Below are positions 35,848 through 46,881 of a DNA stretch of 64,000 bases, in pieces. Within the stretch, counting starts at the first letter, position 1; the number at the start of each line of letters is the position of its first letter. Made by a program: the position numbers and the translations under genes. Location: assembly GCA_023664665.1 (NCBI GenBank), contig JAMPEY010000004.1:91743-155742 (forward strand). The letters run 5' to 3'. Source of the DNA: Lachnoclostridium sp. Its GTDB lineage: Bacteria; Bacillota; Clostridia; Lachnospirales; Lachnospiraceae. Below the pieces are notes generated by a model that was not told the origin of the DNA, ran no database searches, and worked only from the letters and a program-made list of their open reading frames with translations.

Positions 35848-35861
35848 CTCATTGTCTGTTA

Positions 35862-37175
35862 TTAATCCTCCAAGAAGCCCTTATAATTCCGAACCAGCAT
35901 CTGAGATTCAATCTGTTTTATCGTCTCCAGCACAACACTCACGATAATGATAAGGCTTGTGCCGCCGAAGGATACATTTGCTCCAAACACACCGCTGAAA
36001 ATAAACGGAATGACAGAAACAATAATTAATCCCACCGCTCCGATAAATACAATATAATTCAGTACCTTGTCCAGATAATCGCTGGTGGGCTTACCGGGTC
36101 TGATACCGGGGATAAAACCACCCTGCTTCTTCATATTGTCGGCAATCATCAGCGGATTAAAGGTAATGGAAGTATAAAAATATGCAAAAAATACAATTAA
36201 TGCGATATATACCAATAATCCGATGGAATAAACGGGCTGGCTTATGCGGCACCAATAGCTGGAATTGAGTCCTTTGAGAATCTCACCCCACACCCCGGTT
36301 CCGTTATATCCCACAAATGTACTGATCATAATGGGAAGCTGCATAATGGACTGTGCAAAAATAATGGGAATAACACCGGAAGTATTGACCTTCAAAGGAA
36401 TATTGGCGGTCTGACCTCCTACCATTTTTCTGCCCTGTACCTTCTTGGCATACTGTACGGGAATCTTGCGGGTACCGTCATTTAATACGATAACCAGCAC
36501 CACCATTGCAATCACGATGGCAAGAATAATCGCCGCCGCAAGAATTGCCGTCGCAGGCGCCTTGCCAAACACAAACTGTTCAAACAATGCGGCAAAATCA
36601 GAAGGCAGTCTGGATATAATATTAATTACCAGCACAATAGAAATACCGTTTCCCACACCATGCTCCGTAATCTGTTCACCCACCCACATTAAGAATGCGC
36701 TTCCTGCCGTAAGGGTTACGATTACCGTAATAATATTCATCACATTATATTCCGTCAGATATCCCTGTCTTCCGAATCCCACAGCCATCGCTGTAGACTG
36801 GATCAATGCAAGCGCCACCGTTACATATCTGGTAATTGCCGCAATCTTCTTCCTTCCGTCCTCACCGTCACGCTGCATTTCTTCCAGCTTGGGAATCGCA
36901 ATGGTCAAAAGCTGCATGATAATGGACGATGTGATATAGGGATTGATATTCAATGCCAGAATCGTCATGTTCGCAAAAGAACCGCCCGTAATGGCATCAA
37001 AAAAACTAAAGGAATCGCCTGCCATCCCTTTAAACCACTCGGTAAAAAGGCTTGTTTGCATCCCCGGCACCGGAATACAGGAGCCGATACGAATCACTAC
37101 CAGCATAATAAAGGTAAAAATAAGTTTCTGTCTTATTTCCTTGATTTTGAATGCATTCTTTAGCGTTGTAAGCAT
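35862..37175 (-). CDS. secY: Protein translocase subunit SecY
   Basis: 437 residues with ten predicted membrane helices. 'PVPGMQTSLF' and 'GGSFANMTILALNINPYITSSIIMQLL', read in parts, form the plug and pore region. 'GIRPGKPTSDYLDKVLNYIVF' is the conserved cytosolic loop. The ATG overlaps the rplO stop (TAATG), so the two are coupled. Confidence 0.98.
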   Translation of the reverse strand: MLTTLKNAFKIKEIRQKLIFTFIMLVVIRIGSCIPVPGMQTSLFTEWFKGMAGDSFSFFDAITGGSFANMTILALNINPYITSSIIMQLLTIAIPKLEEMQRDGEDGRKKIAAITRYVTVALALIQSTAMAVGFGRQGYLTEYNVMNIITVIVTLTAGSAFLMWVGEQITEHGVGNGISIVLVINIISRLPSDFAALFEQFVFGKAPATAILAAAIILAIVIAMVVLVIVLNDGTRKIPVQYAKKVQGRKMVGGQTANIPLKVNTSGVIPIIFAQSIMQLPIMISTFVGYNGTGVWGEILKGLNSSYWCRISQPVYSIGLLVYIALIVFFAYFYTSITFNPLMIADNMKKQGGFIPGIRPGKPTSDYLDKVLNYIVFIGAVGLIIVSVIPFIFSGVFGANVSFGGTSLIIIVSVVLETIKQIESQMLVRNYKGFLED

Positions 37176-37612
37176 TAAATCACCTCTGCAGTTCCACCAA
37201 GAGCTTCAATTTTTTCCTTTGCGGATGCGCTGAACGCATTTACCTTGACAGTAAGCTTCTTGGTAAGGTCTCCATTTCCGAGTATCTTTACTCCATCTCT
37301 TGGATTCTTTATAATTCCTGCCTCTTTTAATGCTGCCACATCAACAGTCGCACCATTCTCAAAGCCTTCAAGGGCACTTACATTGACAGCCACAATGTCC
37401 TTGGCGTTTCTGTTGGTAAAACCTCTTTTGGGAATTCGTCTGTATAAAGGCATCTGTCCGCCTTCAAAACCGGGTCTGGGCGCTCCGGAACGGGCTTTCT
37501 GTCCCTTATGTCCCTTTCCCGCAGTCTTACCGTTACCGGAACCATGTCCACGGCCTTTTCTGAAGTTATGATGCTTAGATCCTTCAGCGGGTCTCAAATT
37601 GGATAATTCCAT
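37175..37612 (-). CDS. rplO: 50S ribosomal protein L15
   Basis: 145 residues: '[20 protein letters not shown]', then glycine-rich '[20 protein letters not shown]' and '[18 protein letters not shown]'. ATG 37612 is chosen, with AAGGAGG 8 bases upstream, not the near in-frame GTG. Confidence 0.97.
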   Translation of the reverse strand: MELSNLRPAEGSKHHNFRKGRGHGSGNGKTAGKGHKGQKARSGAPRPGFEGGQMPLYRRIPKRGFTNRNAKDIVAVNVSALEGFENGATVDVAALKEAGIIKNPRDGVKILGNGDLTKKLTVKVNAFSASAKEKIEALGGTAEVI

Positions 37613-37633
37613 TTTTAACACCTCCTTATCTTC

Positions 37634-37819
37634 TTATACTTCTTCAACTTTAATTAAATGATTAATTTTGCGAATCTGTCCCTTTGTGCAATCATTATCG
37701 GGAAGCACGATGGACTGACCTATCTTGCGAAGTCCCATGGACTGTGCAGTTGCCCTGTTTTTGGGAACAGAACCGATTAAGGATTTTACTAAAGTTACTT
37801 TTAACTTTTTCTCTGCCAT
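37634..37819 (-). CDS. rpmD: 50S ribosomal protein L30
   Basis: 61 residues: 'KLKVTLVKSLIGSVPKNRAT' and 'LGLRKIGQSIVLPDN'-type residues. It is the usual length of L30 without extensions. Start 37819 fits the family and has GGAGAACGAC upstream. Confidence 0.96.
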   Translation of the reverse strand: MAEKKLKVTLVKSLIGSVPKNRATAQSMGLRKIGQSIVLPDNDCTKGQIRKINHLIKVEEV

Positions 37820-37853
37820 TGTCGTTCTCCTTTCAAGTGAATCATTCACTTTT

Positions 37854-38363
37854 TCAAGCTAAAATTTCATCCACAGACTTGCCTCTGTTCTTGGCTACTT
37901 CTTCGGGAGCCTTTAACTGGCTTAAACCGGTGATGGTCGCAAGGACAACATTCTGCTTGTTATTGGAGCCAAGAGATTTGGTACGGATATTTTTAATGCC
38001 TGCAAGCTCGCACACCACACGGGCAGGACCGCCTGCGATAATACCGGTACCTTCCGGAGCCTTCTTTAACAAAACATTTGCAGAGCCATATTTGCCGATA
38101 AAATCATGGGTAATGGAATTGTTTTCATCCAATGCCACTTCAACAATATGCTTTACTGCGTCTTCTCTTCCTTTGCGGATGGCTTCGGGAATTTCCTTTG
38201 CCTTACCTAAACCTGCACCCACATGGCCGTTTCCGTCACCGACTACTACTAAAGCCGTAAAACGCATATTGCTTCCGCCCTTCACAACCTTGGTAACACG
38301 CTTGATCGTAACTACCTTATCACTCAGCTCCATCTGGCTTGCATCTATGATTGTATGCTTCAT
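37854..38363 (-). CDS. rpsE: 30S ribosomal protein S5
   Basis: 169 residues with '[20 protein letters not shown]', '[18 protein letters not shown]' and '[21 protein letters not shown]', the S5 landmarks tied to translational accuracy. Confidence 0.98.
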   Translation of the reverse strand: MKHTIIDASQMELSDKVVTIKRVTKVVKGGSNMRFTALVVVGDGNGHVGAGLGKAKEIPEAIRKGREDAVKHIVEVALDENNSITHDFIGKYGSANVLLKKAPEGTGIIAGGPARVVCELAGIKNIRTKSLGSNNKQNVVLATITGLSQLKAPEEVAKNRGKSVDEILA

Positions 38364-38383
38364 GGTATATTCCTCTCCCTTTC

Positions 38384-38752
38384 CTAGAATTCCAAGCCAG
38401 CTTCTCTGGCCGCATCAGCTAATGCTGCAATCTTTCCGTGATACAAAAAACCGCCTCTGTCAAAAACAACTTCCTTGATGCCCTTTTCCATTGCCCTCTT
38501 TGCAATCACGGTTCCCAAGTATGCCGCTGCCTCAACATTATTGGTCTTTTCCAGCTCTGCCTTGATGTCCTTCTCAAGAGTGGATGCTGCCACTAATGTA
38601 TTCCCAACTGTATCGTCGATAATTTGAGCATACATATGATTATTGCTTCTGAACACTGCAAGACGGGGTCTTTCGGCAGTGCCGCTGAAGCGGTTACGAA
38701 TTCTCATGTGCTTTTTAACACGAACTTTTTGTCTTGATTCTTTTTTAACCAT
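38384..38752 (-). CDS. rplR: 50S ribosomal protein L18
   Basis: 122 residues beginning [20 protein letters not shown] and ending '[20 protein letters not shown]'-type residues. It binds 5S rRNA. ATG 38752 follows GGAGAG. Confidence 0.97.
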   Translation of the reverse strand: MVKKESRQKVRVKKHMRIRNRFSGTAERPRLAVFRSNNHMYAQIIDDTVGNTLVAASTLEKDIKAELEKTNNVEAAAYLGTVIAKRAMEKGIKEVVFDRGGFLYHGKIAALADAAREAGLEF

Positions 38753-38772
38753 CTTCACACTCTCCTTATCCG

Positions 38773-39315
38773 TTATTTCTTACCGGTCTTACCGACTTTA
38801 CGCCTGATTGTCTCGTCAGCATACTTGATACCCTTGCCCTTGTAAGGCTCAGGTTTTCTCTTGTCTCTGATATTGGCTGCAAACTGACCAACCTTCTCTT
38901 TGTCAATACCCTTTACAATAATCACATTCTGACCTTCCACAACGGTTTCAACACCTTCCGGATCCTCCATCTCTACCGGATGGGAATATCCAAGGTTTAA
39001 AGTCAGCTTCTTTCCTGCCTTTGCAACCCTGTAACCTACGCCGTTTACCTCAAGCTTTTTCTCATAGCCCTGAGTTACACCGACTACCATATTGTTAATC
39101 AGCGTTCTGGTCAGACCATGAAGTGATTTCATTTTCTTTAAGTCGTTGGGTCTGCTTACTAATACTTCCGCGCCCTCAAGCTTAATCTCCATCTCCGCAG
39201 GCAGCACTCTCTCAAGTGTTCCTTTGGGACCTTTGACAGTTACTTTGTTATTTTCTGCGATTTCCACAGTAACGCCTGCCGGAATCGCGATTGGCATTCT
39301 ACCTATACGTGACAT
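38773..39315 (-). CDS. rplF: 50S ribosomal protein L6
   Basis: 180 residues with two L6 domains, '[18 protein letters not shown]' and '[21 protein letters not shown]', and the C-terminal '[20 protein letters not shown]'. A 165-base gap with two stacked stem-loop elements separates it from rpsH. Confidence 0.97.
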   Translation of the reverse strand: MSRIGRMPIAIPAGVTVEIAENNKVTVKGPKGTLERVLPAEMEIKLEGAEVLVSRPNDLKKMKSLHGLTRTLINNMVVGVTQGYEKKLEVNGVGYRVAKAGKKLTLNLGYSHPVEMEDPEGVETVVEGQNVIIVKGIDKEKVGQFAANIRDKRKPEPYKGKGIKYADETIRRKVGKTGKK

Positions 39316-39366
39316 GCCCGTACCTCCTGTTTTTAATTATAGAACAATTGTCAGTTCCATAGGGAC

Positions 39367-39478
39367 GAAACTTAGATTTTATTAGGCAATGTACTTTATT
39401 GCCTTAGAAAATCTTTTCCGACATGACTTAGCATTTCTTAGGCTTTGTTTTCTAAAGCCTTAGAAATCCTTCATGTCG
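39367..39478 (-). repeat. Two structured intercistronic elements, rpsH-rplF spacer
   Basis: Two stem-loops in line. The first (RNA order, 39478 to 39419) starts 2 bases after the rpsH stop: CGACAUGA/UCAUGUCG outer stem, bulge, AUUUCU/AGAAAU, AA/UA, GGCUUU/AAAGCC. The second (39418 to 39367): short GAAA/UUUC, AGAUUUU/AAAAUCU, CUAA/UAAU, GGCAAU/AUUGCC with loop AAAGUAC. Loop and bulges match those of the copies at 39941 and 52693. Confidence 0.75.
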
Positions 39479-39480
39479 TG

Positions 39481-39882
39481 CTACCAGACAAATGCCAGCA
39501 CTTCGCCGCCTACCTGAAGCTCTCTTGCCTTTTTATCGGTCAAAACGCCCTGATTGGTAGAAACGATGGCGATACCAAGACCTCCCAATACCTTGGGCAG
39601 ATCTTCCTTTCCGACATACACACGGCGGCCCGGCTTGGAAATTCTCTTAATGCCGGAAATAATCTTTTCGTTCTTGTTGGCGCCGTACTTAAGAGTGATG
39701 CGAATGCTCTTGTAGCTTCCCTCGTCAATAATGTCATATTTCTTAATATAACCCTCTTCTAAAAGGATGTCTGCAATAGCCAGCTTCATTTTAGAAGAAG
39801 GAACATCAACCGTATCATGTTTCGCAGTATTTGCATTACGGATTCTTGTAAGCATATCTGCAATAGGATCGCTCATTGTCAT
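39481..39882 (-). CDS. rpsH: 30S ribosomal protein S8
   Basis: 133 residues: '[20 protein letters not shown]' and the C-terminal '[30 protein letters not shown]', read in parts. ATG 39882 is set by AAAGGAGGAAG upstream and by family length. S8 is a known translational repressor of spc operons in Enterobacteria. Confidence 0.97.
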   Translation of the reverse strand: MTMSDPIADMLTRIRNANTAKHDTVDVPSSKMKLAIADILLEEGYIKKYDIIDEGSYKSIRITLKYGANKNEKIISGIKRISKPGRRVYVGKEDLPKVLGGLGIAIVSTNQGVLTDKKARELQVGGEVLAFVW

Positions 39883-39940
39883 TTTGTGACTTCCTCCTTT
39901 ATTTCTTTTATTTGCCATTTGCACTTCCATACACCAATCC

Positions 39941-40050
39941 CACAGAACCTAATCGGCTCTGTGAAGAACGCCGGTTTTGCGTTCTTCGGTGTGAAGTTTT
40001 AGAATTTCTTATGTCTGCGTACTTTGCAGACTTAGAAATTCTCTTCACAC
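39941..40050 (-). repeat. Structured intercistronic element, rpsZ-rpsH copy
   Basis: As RNA, 2 bases after the rpsZ stop: outer stem GUGUGAAG/CUUCACAC (40043-40050 with 39989-39996), GAAUUUCU/AGAAAUUC, AA/AUA bulge, GUCUGC/GCAGAC, loop AAAGUAC. A second hairpin GAAGAACGC/GCGUUCUUC is at 39963-39987, and a third, CACAGAGCC/GGUUCUGUG with one G-U pair, at 39941-39963. The main stem-loop is almost identical to the copy at 52739-52800. Confidence 0.82.
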
Positions 40051-40052
40051 TC

Positions 40053-40238
40053 TTACCAGCTTGCTTTCTTCACGCCGGGAATTTGTCCCTTGTATGCCAG
40101 CTCACGGAAGCAAACTCTGCAAATTCCGTATTTTTTCAAAACAGCGTGGGGACGACCACAAATGTTGCAGCGGGTATAAGCCTGTGTAGAAAACTTAGGT
40201 TTGCGCTGCTGTTTTACTTTCAAAGATGTCTTAGCCAT
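40053..40238 (-). CDS. rpsZ: 30S ribosomal protein S14, zinc-binding short form
   Basis: 61 residues, the short type Z form, with two CxxC pairs: '[20 protein letters not shown]'. Zinc-free long S14 would lack these. It is between rplE and rpsH as usual. Confidence 0.97.
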   Translation of the reverse strand: MAKTSLKVKQQRKPKFSTQAYTRCNICGRPHAVLKKYGICRVCFRELAYKGQIPGVKKASW

Positions 40239-40255
40239 CAGAATTTACCTCCCTT

Positions 40256-40795
40256 TTATTTAGCAAACGGCATATTGAACAATGTCAGTAACTCGCGCGC
40301 CTCTTCATCCGTCTTAGCGGTAGTTACAAAAATAACATCCATGCCTCTGGTTTTATCAATCTTGTCAAACTCAATCTCGGGGAAAATGAACTGCTCTTTA
40401 ATGCCCAGCGCATAATTTCCTCTTCCGTCAAAAGCATTGGGATTGACTCCTCTAAAGTCACGCACACGGGGCAGCGCCAGATTTACCAAGCGATCCAAAA
40501 ACTCATACATCTTCTCGCCGCGCAGAGTCGTCTTGCATCCGATTGCCATTCCTTCACGGATTTTGAAGTTTGCCACAGATTTCTTTGCTTTGGTGAGGAT
40601 TGCCTTCTGACCTGCAATGGCTTCCATGTCAGCTACTGCGTTTTCCAAAACCTTTGCATTCTCCTTTGCCTCGCCGACACCCATGTTGATAACGATCTTT
40701 TCAAGCTTCGGAACCTCCATGACATTTTTATATCCAAACTTCTTCGTCATCGCTGCTACGATTTCGTCTTTATACAAATCTTTCAGTCTGCTCAC
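40256..40795 (-). CDS. rplE: 50S ribosomal protein L5
   Basis: 179 residues with '[16 protein letters not shown]', '[27 protein letters not shown]' (read in parts) and '[19 protein letters not shown]'. It contacts 5S rRNA and the P-site tRNA. Family length. Confidence 0.98.
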   Translation of the reverse strand: MSRLKDLYKDEIVAAMTKKFGYKNVMEVPKLEKIVINMGVGEAKENAKVLENAVADMEAIAGQKAILTKAKKSVANFKIREGMAIGCKTTLRGEKMYEFLDRLVNLALPRVRDFRGVNPNAFDGRGNYALGIKEQFIFPEIEFDKIDKTRGMDVIFVTTAKTDEEARELLTLFNMPFAK

Positions 40796-40817
40796 TTTTT
40801 TTCCTCCTTCCTATTGA

Positions 40818-41129
40818 TTAGTCAATTACTTCGCCTGTTGCCTTTGCAAAACGCACTTTCTTACCGTTCTCCACCTTGAATCCGACTCTGGTAGGCGTGC
40901 CTTTCACAAGAAGCATTACATTTGAAATATCAATAGGAGCTTCCTTCTGGATGATTCCTCCGTTAGGATTTGTCTGAGAAGGCTTCGCATGCTTGGTAAT
41001 CATATTGACTCCCTCGACCAGAACTTTATGCTTCTTTGCGTCTACGGAGAGCACCTTGCCCTCTGCATTATTATCTTTACCGGCAATAACCTTTACGGTA
41101 TCACCCTTTTTAATTTTTAATGTTGCCAT
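40818..41129 (-). CDS. rplX: 50S ribosomal protein L24
   Basis: 103 residues with an N-terminal KOW motif '[20 protein letters not shown]' and '[20 protein letters not shown]'. L24 starts assembly of the large subunit. Confidence 0.97.
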   Translation of the reverse strand: MATLKIKKGDTVKVIAGKDNNAEGKVLSVDAKKHKVLVEGVNMITKHAKPSQTNPNGGIIQKEAPIDISNVMLLVKGTPTRVGFKVENGKKVRFAKATGEVID

Positions 41130-41140
41130 GTGGCACCTCC

Positions 41141-41509
41141 TTATAATACTTCAGGAGCCAAGGAAACAATCTTCATAAACTGTTTCTCACGAAGCTCTCT
41201 TGCTACCGGTCCAAAGATACGGGTTCCTCTGGGGGTCTTATCTTCCTTGATGATTACGGCAGCGTTCTCATCAAACCGGATATAAGAACCGTCCTTGCGG
41301 CGTGTTTCCTTGACCGTGCGAACCACCACTGCCTTAACAACATCACCCTTCTTTACAACTCCTCCGGGTGTTGCATCTTTAACGGAAGCAACAATCACAT
41401 CTCCAATATGTGCATATCTTCTGGTAGAGCCGCCCATAACCCTGATGCAGAGCAATTCTTTTGCACCGGTATTATCAGCAACTTTTAATCTACTTTCCTG
41501 CTGAATCAT
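41141..41509 (-). CDS. rplN: 50S ribosomal protein L14
   Basis: 122 residues: '[20 protein letters not shown]' and '[20 protein letters not shown]'. Standard length, with no indels visible. Confidence 0.98.
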   Translation of the reverse strand: MIQQESRLKVADNTGAKELLCIRVMGGSTRRYAHIGDVIVASVKDATPGGVVKKGDVVKAVVVRTVKETRRKDGSYIRFDENAAVIIKEDKTPRGTRIFGPVARELREKQFMKIVSLAPEVL

Positions 41510-41544
41510 GATTTTCCTCCTTTGCCGTCAAACGACACATTAAC

Positions 41545-41799
41545 TTATTTCGCTCTCTCTAAGATTTCTACAAGTCTCCATCTCTTCTCTTTGGAAAGGG
41601 GTCTTGTCTCCATAACCTTAACGGTATCTCCGATGTTGCACTCATTGTTCTCGTCATGCGCTTTCAGCTTGTATGTGCGCTTTACGACTTTGCCATAGAG
41701 AGGATGCTTTACATGTTCTTCAATTGCAACAACGACGGTCTTATCCATCTTATTACTAGTAACTTTACCGGTACGGGTTTTTCTTAAATTTCTTTCCAC
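41545..41799 (-). CDS. rpsQ: 30S ribosomal protein S17
   Basis: 84 residues: '[20 protein letters not shown]', '[20 protein letters not shown]' and '[20 protein letters not shown]'. An OB-fold rRNA-binding protein. Confidence 0.97.
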   Translation of the reverse strand: MERNLRKTRTGKVTSNKMDKTVVVAIEEHVKHPLYGKVVKRTYKLKAHDENNECNIGDTVKVMETRPLSKEKRWRLVEILERAK

Positions 41800-41814
41800 G
41801 GTTTGATCTCCTTT

Positions 41815-42018
41815 CTATGCTCTAGCCTTCTCGGTTATAACTGTCTGGATACGCGCAATGTTCTTTCTTACCTCTTTGATTCTTGCCGTGTTATCCAACT
41901 GATTAGTCGCATTCTGGAATCTCAAATTGAAAAGTTCTTTCTTTGCAGCTACCAGATCCGTATTTAATTCTTCCGGTGACTTATTTCTTAACTCTTCTAC
42001 AAATTTGCTTGATTTCAT
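41815..42018 (-). CDS. rpmC: 50S ribosomal protein L29
   Basis: 67 residues: '[30 protein letters not shown]' (read in parts) and '[12 protein letters not shown]'. It sits at the exit tunnel. The start touches the rplP stop, so the two are translationally coupled. Confidence 0.96.
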   Translation of the reverse strand: MKSSKFVEELRNKSPEELNTDLVAAKKELFNLRFQNATNQLDNTARIKEVRKNIARIQTVITEKARA

Positions 42019-42446
42019 TATGATACACCGCCTTCCAAATCCGCCTTAGACACGATTTTACATTTGCAGGGAAGCTTGTGCATAGCCAGACGCAGCGCCT
42101 CGCGTGCCTGTTCTTCGGCAACACCGGCAATTTCAAACATAACGCGTCCGGGTTTTACCACTGCTACCCAATATTCCACGCTTCCTTTACCGGAACCCAT
42201 ACGGGTCTCAGCGGGTTTTGCCGTTACGGGCTTATCCGGGAAAACCTTAATCCAGACTTTACCGGTACGCTTTGTGTAACGGGTAAGCGCAATACGGGCT
42301 GCTTCAATCTGATTTGACTTGAGCCAGCAGGGCTCTGTAGCAACCAGTCCGAATTCACCATAAGTGATTGTATTACCTCTTGTAGCCTTGCCGGCCATAG
42401 AGCCGCGGAACTGTTTGCGGCGTTTCACTCTCTTCGGCATTAACAT
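42018..42446 (-). CDS. rplP: 50S ribosomal protein L16
   Basis: 142 residues: '[20 protein letters not shown]', '[11 protein letters not shown]'-like and '[19 protein letters not shown]'. ATG overlaps the rpsC stop (TAATG). Confidence 0.98.
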   Translation of the reverse strand: MLMPKRVKRRKQFRGSMAGKATRGNTITYGEFGLVATEPCWLKSNQIEAARIALTRYTKRTGKVWIKVFPDKPVTAKPAETRMGSGKGSVEYWVAVVKPGRVMFEIAGVAEEQAREALRLAMHKLPCKCKIVSKADLEGGVS

Positions 42447-43105
42447 TATTTATCGCTCCCTTCCATCTGATTTCCTTTTGTAGGAAGTATCTCGCCTTTA
42501 TAAATCCAAACTTTGACTCCCACTTTTCCATAGGTGGTATCTGCCTCCGCAAAACCATAGTCGATATCTGCTCTCAAGGTCTGCAGGGGAATTGTTCCTT
42601 CGCTGTAAAACTCCGTACGGGCAATATCCGCACCGCCCAGACGGCCTGCGCATGCTGCCTTGATACCAAGAGCGCCCGCTTTCATGGTTCTGCCCATGCA
42701 GGACTTCATAGCGCGTCTGAAAGATACACGGTTCTCCAACTGTAATGCGATGTTCTCGGCAACCAGCTGTGCATCCTTATCGGGCTTCTTGATTTCCTTC
42801 GCATCAATCAGCACTTTCTTGCCTGTCAGCTTGCAGAGTTCCTTTTTGGTCTCCTCGATTTCCGTACCGCCCTTACCGATGATCAATCCGGGCTTCGCAG
42901 TGTAAATCATAACCTTTACCCTGTCTGATGCTCTCTCGATTTCTATCTTGGAAATGCCTGCGCTGTACAATTTCTTCTTCAGATATTTTCTGATTTCGTA
43001 GTCTTCTTTCAGATACTCGGCAAACTCGCCCTCAGCATACCACTTGGAATCCCAATCTTTAATAATTCCGACTCTAAGGCCGTGAGGATTAACTTTCTGT
43101 CCCAT
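42446..43105 (-). CDS. rpsC: 30S ribosomal protein S3
   Basis: 219 residues with the KH domain '[20 protein letters not shown]' and the C-terminal '[16 protein letters not shown]'. Part of the mRNA entry site helicase. Confidence 0.98.
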   Translation of the reverse strand: MGQKVNPHGLRVGIIKDWDSKWYAEGEFAEYLKEDYEIRKYLKKKLYSAGISKIEIERASDRVKVMIYTAKPGLIIGKGGTEIEETKKELCKLTGKKVLIDAKEIKKPDKDAQLVAENIALQLENRVSFRRAMKSCMGRTMKAGALGIKAACAGRLGGADIARTEFYSEGTIPLQTLRADIDYGFAEADTTYGKVGVKVWIYKGEILPTKGNQMEGSDK

Positions 43106-43124
43106 TTATTCTAAGCTCCTTTCC

Positions 43125-43514
43125 CTACTTCTTCTCGTCAAGCACAACCGTGATATGGCTCGTTCTCTTTTCAATCCTGTAAGCCCTGCCCTGCGCTCTG
43201 GGTCTGACCCTCTTCATGGTAGGTCCCTTATTTGCATAACACTCTGCAATATAAAGGTTTTCGGTATTCATACCGTTATTTGTCTCGGCATTAGCGATAG
43301 CTGACTCAAGCAGCTTCTTGATAATGCTTGATGCATATCTGGGATTGTAACTCAGGATTGCCAATGCAGTCTCAACATCTTTTCCCCTGATGGCATCCAA
43401 AACGAAACAGGCCTTCTGAACCGACACTCTTGCATAAGACAACTTAGCTGAAGGTCTTGTATCTTTCTGCGCATTTCTTTCTCTCTTTATTTGGGATCTA
43501 TGTCCTTTAGCCAT
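43125..43514 (-). CDS. rplV: 50S ribosomal protein L22
   Basis: 129 residues: 'PSAKLSYARVSVQKACFVLD', 'ESAIANAETNNGMNTENLYI' and 'MKRVRPRAQGRAYRIEKRTS'. The tunnel hairpin that macrolide resistance changes affect looks normal in length. Confidence 0.97.
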   Translation of the reverse strand: MAKGHRSQIKRERNAQKDTRPSAKLSYARVSVQKACFVLDAIRGKDVETALAILSYNPRYASSIIKKLLESAIANAETNNGMNTENLYIAECYANKGPTMKRVRPRAQGRAYRIEKRTSHITVVLDEKK

Positions 43515-43546
43515 AGATATATCCTCCTTTCAAACTGAATATCGGC

Positions 43547-43828
43547 TTATCTGACCTTCGACTTCTTCTCGTCCTTGCCGTGTCCTCTATAAGTTCTGGT
43601 TGCAACAAACTCGCCGAGCTTGTGTCCAACCATATCTTCGGTTACATATACGGGTACATGCTTTCTGCCGTCGTGAACCGCAATTGTATGTCCTACAAAA
43701 GAAGGGAAAATTGTAGAACGGCGTGACCAGGTCTTAATAACCTGTTTCTGTCCCGAAGCGTTTAAAGCATCTACTTTTTTTAACAGACTCGCATCTGCAA
43801 ACGGTCCTTTTTTCAGTGATCTAGCCAT
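43547..43828 (-). CDS. rpsS: 30S ribosomal protein S19
   Basis: 93 residues: '[20 protein letters not shown]', '[20 protein letters not shown]' and '[20 protein letters not shown]'. Universal protein of the small-subunit head. Confidence 0.98.
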   Translation of the reverse strand: MARSLKKGPFADASLLKKVDALNASGQKQVIKTWSRRSTIFPSFVGHTIAVHDGRKHVPVYVTEDMVGHKLGEFVATRTYRGHGKDEKKSKVR

Positions 43829-43840
43829 TGTCTTTCCTCC

Positions 43841-44683
43841 TTATTTGATTGCTCTTCCGTCGCGTCTTCTTACAATCATCTTGTTGGAAGCCTTCTTTTT
43901 CTTACGGGTCTTAAGACCGAGAGCAGGCTTACCCCAAGGAGTGCAGGGACCGGGACGGCCAATACCGGTTTTACCTTCACCACCGCCGTGAGGATGGTCG
44001 TTAGGGTTCATAACAGAGCCGCGAACCGTGGGACGGAATCCCATATGACGCTTGCGCCCTGCTTTTCCGATATTGATCAGATTGTGATCCACATTGCCTA
44101 CAACACCGATGGTTGCCCGGCATACCAGCGGAACCATTCTCATCTCGCCGGAAGGAAGACGAAGTGTTGCATACTTTCCTTCTTTTGCCATAAGCTGTGC
44201 GGAATTGCCGGCGGAGCGAACCATCTGTCCGCCCTTGCCCGGATGCAGCTCAATATTGTGTACCAGCGTACCTACCGGAACCTCTGACAGAGGCAGGCAG
44301 TTTCCGACGGAAATTTCCGCCTGAGGTCCATTCATAACCTTCATGCCATCCTTCAGTCCATCGGGGGCAAGGATATACGCCTTCTCGCCGTCCGCATAAC
44401 AAATCAATGCAATATTTGCCGTTCTGTTGGGGTCATATTCAATACCGATAACTTTTGCAGGAATTCCGTCTTTCTTTCTCTTGAAATCGATAATCCTGTA
44501 TTTTCTTGCAGCACCGCCGCCGCGATGTCTAACCGTGATCTTTCCCTGATTGTTACGACCGGCATTCTTCTTTAAAGAACTGCAAAGGCTCTTCTCGGGA
44601 GTGGTTTTGGTAATCTCCGCAAAGTCCGAACCGGTCATATTTCTTCTGGAAGGTGTATAGGGATTGTATGTCTTGATTCCCAT
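43841..44683 (-). CDS. rplB: 50S ribosomal protein L2
   Basis: 280 residues. The conserved core '[20 protein letters not shown]' and the histidine region '[20 protein letters not shown]' near the peptidyl transferase centre are intact. Confidence 0.98.
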   Translation of the reverse strand: MGIKTYNPYTPSRRNMTGSDFAEITKTTPEKSLCSSLKKNAGRNNQGKITVRHRGGGAARKYRIIDFKRKKDGIPAKVIGIEYDPNRTANIALICYADGEKAYILAPDGLKDGMKVMNGPQAEISVGNCLPLSEVPVGTLVHNIELHPGKGGQMVRSAGNSAQLMAKEGKYATLRLPSGEMRMVPLVCRATIGVVGNVDHNLINIGKAGRKRHMGFRPTVRGSVMNPNDHPHGGGEGKTGIGRPGPCTPWGKPALGLKTRKKKKASNKMIVRRRDGRAIK

Positions 44684-44777
44684 TGTCTTATCTCCTTTTC
44701 ATCTTTTTTGCGCAGTCAATTATCCAGACCGCATACTTAAATACGCGAGGAAACCTTTCATCCGATGAAATCATCGT

Positions 44778-45077
44778 TTAGAGTCCCGCAAAGATTTCAA
44801 TATCCTTGCTGTCCTCGGTCAGCCACACCATAGCCTTCTTGGTCTTGGCGGTTCTTCCTACAACCGCTCCGCGTCTTTTCTTTTTACCCATGATATTCAT
44901 GGTATTTACTTTCTTTACCTTGGTGCCCTCAAACATCTTCTCGACAGCTTCCTTAATCTGAGTTTTGTTTGCTTCTGTGTGGACGAAGAAAGTATATTTC
45001 TTATCGCTCATGCCGGCCATGCTCTTCTCGGTGATAACCGGCTTGAGAATTACATCGTAATACTTAAGGTCTGCCAT
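44778..45077 (-). CDS. rplW: 50S ribosomal protein L23
   Basis: 99 residues: '[20 protein letters not shown]', '[20 protein letters not shown]'. It is the docking site for trigger factor and SRP. The ATG overlaps the rplD stop. The 94-base gap after it contains small hairpins (CGATGA/TCATCG), but I see no gene there. Confidence 0.97.
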   Translation of the reverse strand: MADLKYYDVILKPVITEKSMAGMSDKKYTFFVHTEANKTQIKEAVEKMFEGTKVKKVNTMNIMGKKKRRGAVVGRTAKTKKAMVWLTEDSKDIEIFAGL

Positions 45078-45697
45078 TATGCATACACCTCCTCAATCTT
45101 CACAACAGCATCCTTAGTCAGGACAACTGTCTTAGCTTTCATAATATCATACACATTGATGGTGTTTACCTGAGCGGTATTTATCTTCTCAAGGTTTCTT
45201 GCAGACATCACTACATTTTTATCATTGTCCGCAATTACCACCAATCCGTTGTTCACATTCAGATTGTTCATCACCCTCACAAAATTCTTGGTCTTGATTT
45301 CGTCAAACTTTAACTCGTCAAGCACAATCAGATTGCTGTTCTGCACCTTATCCGTAAGAACGGACTTAAGAGCCGCACGCTTCTCTTTCTTGTTCATCTT
45401 GAAAGAGTAATCTCTGGGAACCGGCGCGAATACCATTCCGCCGCCTTTCCATTGGGGAGCTCTGATAGAACCCTGTCTTGCATGACCGGTTCCCTTCTGC
45501 CTCCAAGGTTTTCTGCCTCCGCCGGACACCTCTGAACGGGTCTTTGCTTTCTGGGTACCCTGACGCTTATTTGCCAGATGCTGTACGACTGCCATATGCA
45601 CCAGATGCTCGTTTATCTTTGCGCCGAACACTGCATCGCTTAATTCAATCGTACCGACTTCTTTGCCTTCCATATTAAAAACAGATACGCTTGCCAT
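45077..45697 (-). CDS. rplD: 50S ribosomal protein L4
   Basis: 206 residues beginning [20 protein letters not shown], with '[30 protein letters not shown]' (read in parts), the tunnel loop. L4 is the regulator of the S10 operon in E. coli, and the rpsJ leader here is structured. Start 45697 fits the family; AGGAGGACC precedes. Confidence 0.97.
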   Translation of the reverse strand: MASVSVFNMEGKEVGTIELSDAVFGAKINEHLVHMAVVQHLANKRQGTQKAKTRSEVSGGGRKPWRQKGTGHARQGSIRAPQWKGGGMVFAPVPRDYSFKMNKKEKRAALKSVLTDKVQNSNLIVLDELKFDEIKTKNFVRVMNNLNVNNGLVVIADNDKNVVMSARNLEKINTAQVNTINVYDIMKAKTVVLTKDAVVKIEEVYA

Positions 45698-45735
45698 CTG
45701 CTTGGTCCTCCTTTCGCTTTGCGCTATACGCAATT

Positions 45736-46419
45736 TTATGCCTCCACCTTAACGGTTTCTTTGATGGTTACTAAAGATTTCTTGGGTCCGGGTACGGAAC
45801 CTTTGATAAGAAGCAGATTCTTCTCGGCATCCACTCTCACCACTTCCAGATTCTGAACCGTTACCTTTACGCATCCCATGTGACCGGGCATTCCTTTACC
45901 CTTAAACACGCGGCTGGGTGAAGAGCACGCACCGTTGGAACCCTGATGACGGTGGAACTTAGAGCCGTGCTTCATGGGTCCTCTGTGCTGTCCCAATCTC
46001 TTAATAGCGCCCTGGAAACCTTTACCTTTGGAAATTGCGGTAGCATCTATCTTGTCGCCTTCCGCAAAGATATCCGCTTTAATTTCTGCTCCCAAAGTAT
46101 ATTCATCCGCATTTTCAAACTTAAACTCCCTCACATACCGCTTGGAGCTTACGCCGGCTTTCTTGAAATGTCCCTGCTCCGCCTTGGTTGCGCCATGACT
46201 GTGAACGATTTCCTTTTTGCCGCTTGCGTCCTTATTGATGATTTTGTCCTTCTTGTCTACAAAGCCGACCTGCACTGCGCTGTAGCCGTCATTCTCCACA
46301 GTCTTTAACTGGGTGACCACGCAGGGTCCTGCCTGAAGAACCGTTACGGGAATGAGTGCGCCGTCTTCATTGAAGATCTGAGTCATTCCGATTTTTGTTG
46401 CCAAAATTGCTTTCTTCAT
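45736..46419 (-). CDS. rplC: 50S ribosomal protein L3
   Basis: 227 residues: '[20 protein letters not shown]' and '[20 protein letters not shown]' near the peptidyl transferase centre. AGGAGG lies just before the ATG. Confidence 0.98.
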   Translation of the reverse strand: MKKAILATKIGMTQIFNEDGALIPVTVLQAGPCVVTQLKTVENDGYSAVQVGFVDKKDKIINKDASGKKEIVHSHGATKAEQGHFKKAGVSSKRYVREFKFENADEYTLGAEIKADIFAEGDKIDATAISKGKGFQGAIKRLGQHRGPMKHGSKFHRHQGSNGACSSPSRVFKGKGMPGHMGCVKVTVQNLEVVRVDAEKNLLLIKGSVPGPKKSLVTIKETVKVEA

Positions 46420-46532
46420 TTTTACCTCCTGTTGTCTACATAGAGGACCGGGACAACGCCCGTTCTTGTCTAGTAGAGGTTTTGTTTTTGTTTGTGCTGC
46501 TTATGATTCATTAAAATGAAGCAAACCGTTTA

Positions 46533-46850
46533 TCACTTATTCTTCATTTTGATGTCAATATATACGCCTGCAGGCATTTCCAATCTCTGCAGCGCATCCA
46601 CCGTCTTCTGGGTCGGTGCAATGATATCGATCAGTCTCTTGTGGGTTCTCTGTTCAAACTGTTCTCTGGAATCCTTGTACTTATGAACAGCTCTCAAAAT
46701 TGTGACCACTTCCTTTTTGGTGGGAAGGGGAACGGGACCGCTCACCTGTGAACCGTTCTTCTTGACTGTTTCGATAATCTTCCGGGCAGATGCATCCACA
46801 AGCTGATGCTCATATGCCTTCAGGGTGATTCTCATTACTTGATTTGCCAT
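46533..46850 (-). CDS. rpsJ: 30S ribosomal protein S10
   Basis: 105 residues: '[20 protein letters not shown]' and '[20 protein letters not shown]'. First gene of the S10 operon. The start is set at 46850, where the family starts, with AAAGGAGG 11 bases upstream; an in-frame ATG 15 bases later is an alternative. Confidence 0.97.
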   Translation of the reverse strand: MANQVMRITLKAYEHQLVDASARKIIETVKKNGSQVSGPVPLPTKKEVVTILRAVHKYKDSREQFEQRTHKRLIDIIAPTQKTVDALQRLEMPAGVYIDIKMKNK

Positions 46851-46881
46851 AAAAATAGCCGCCTCCTTTTCGCACTCTCGT

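Noticed and set aside
46420-46532. rpsJ-rplC spacer as another element copy
   Set aside because: It has only small hairpins such as UUCAUU/AAUGAA and not the layered stem with bulges.
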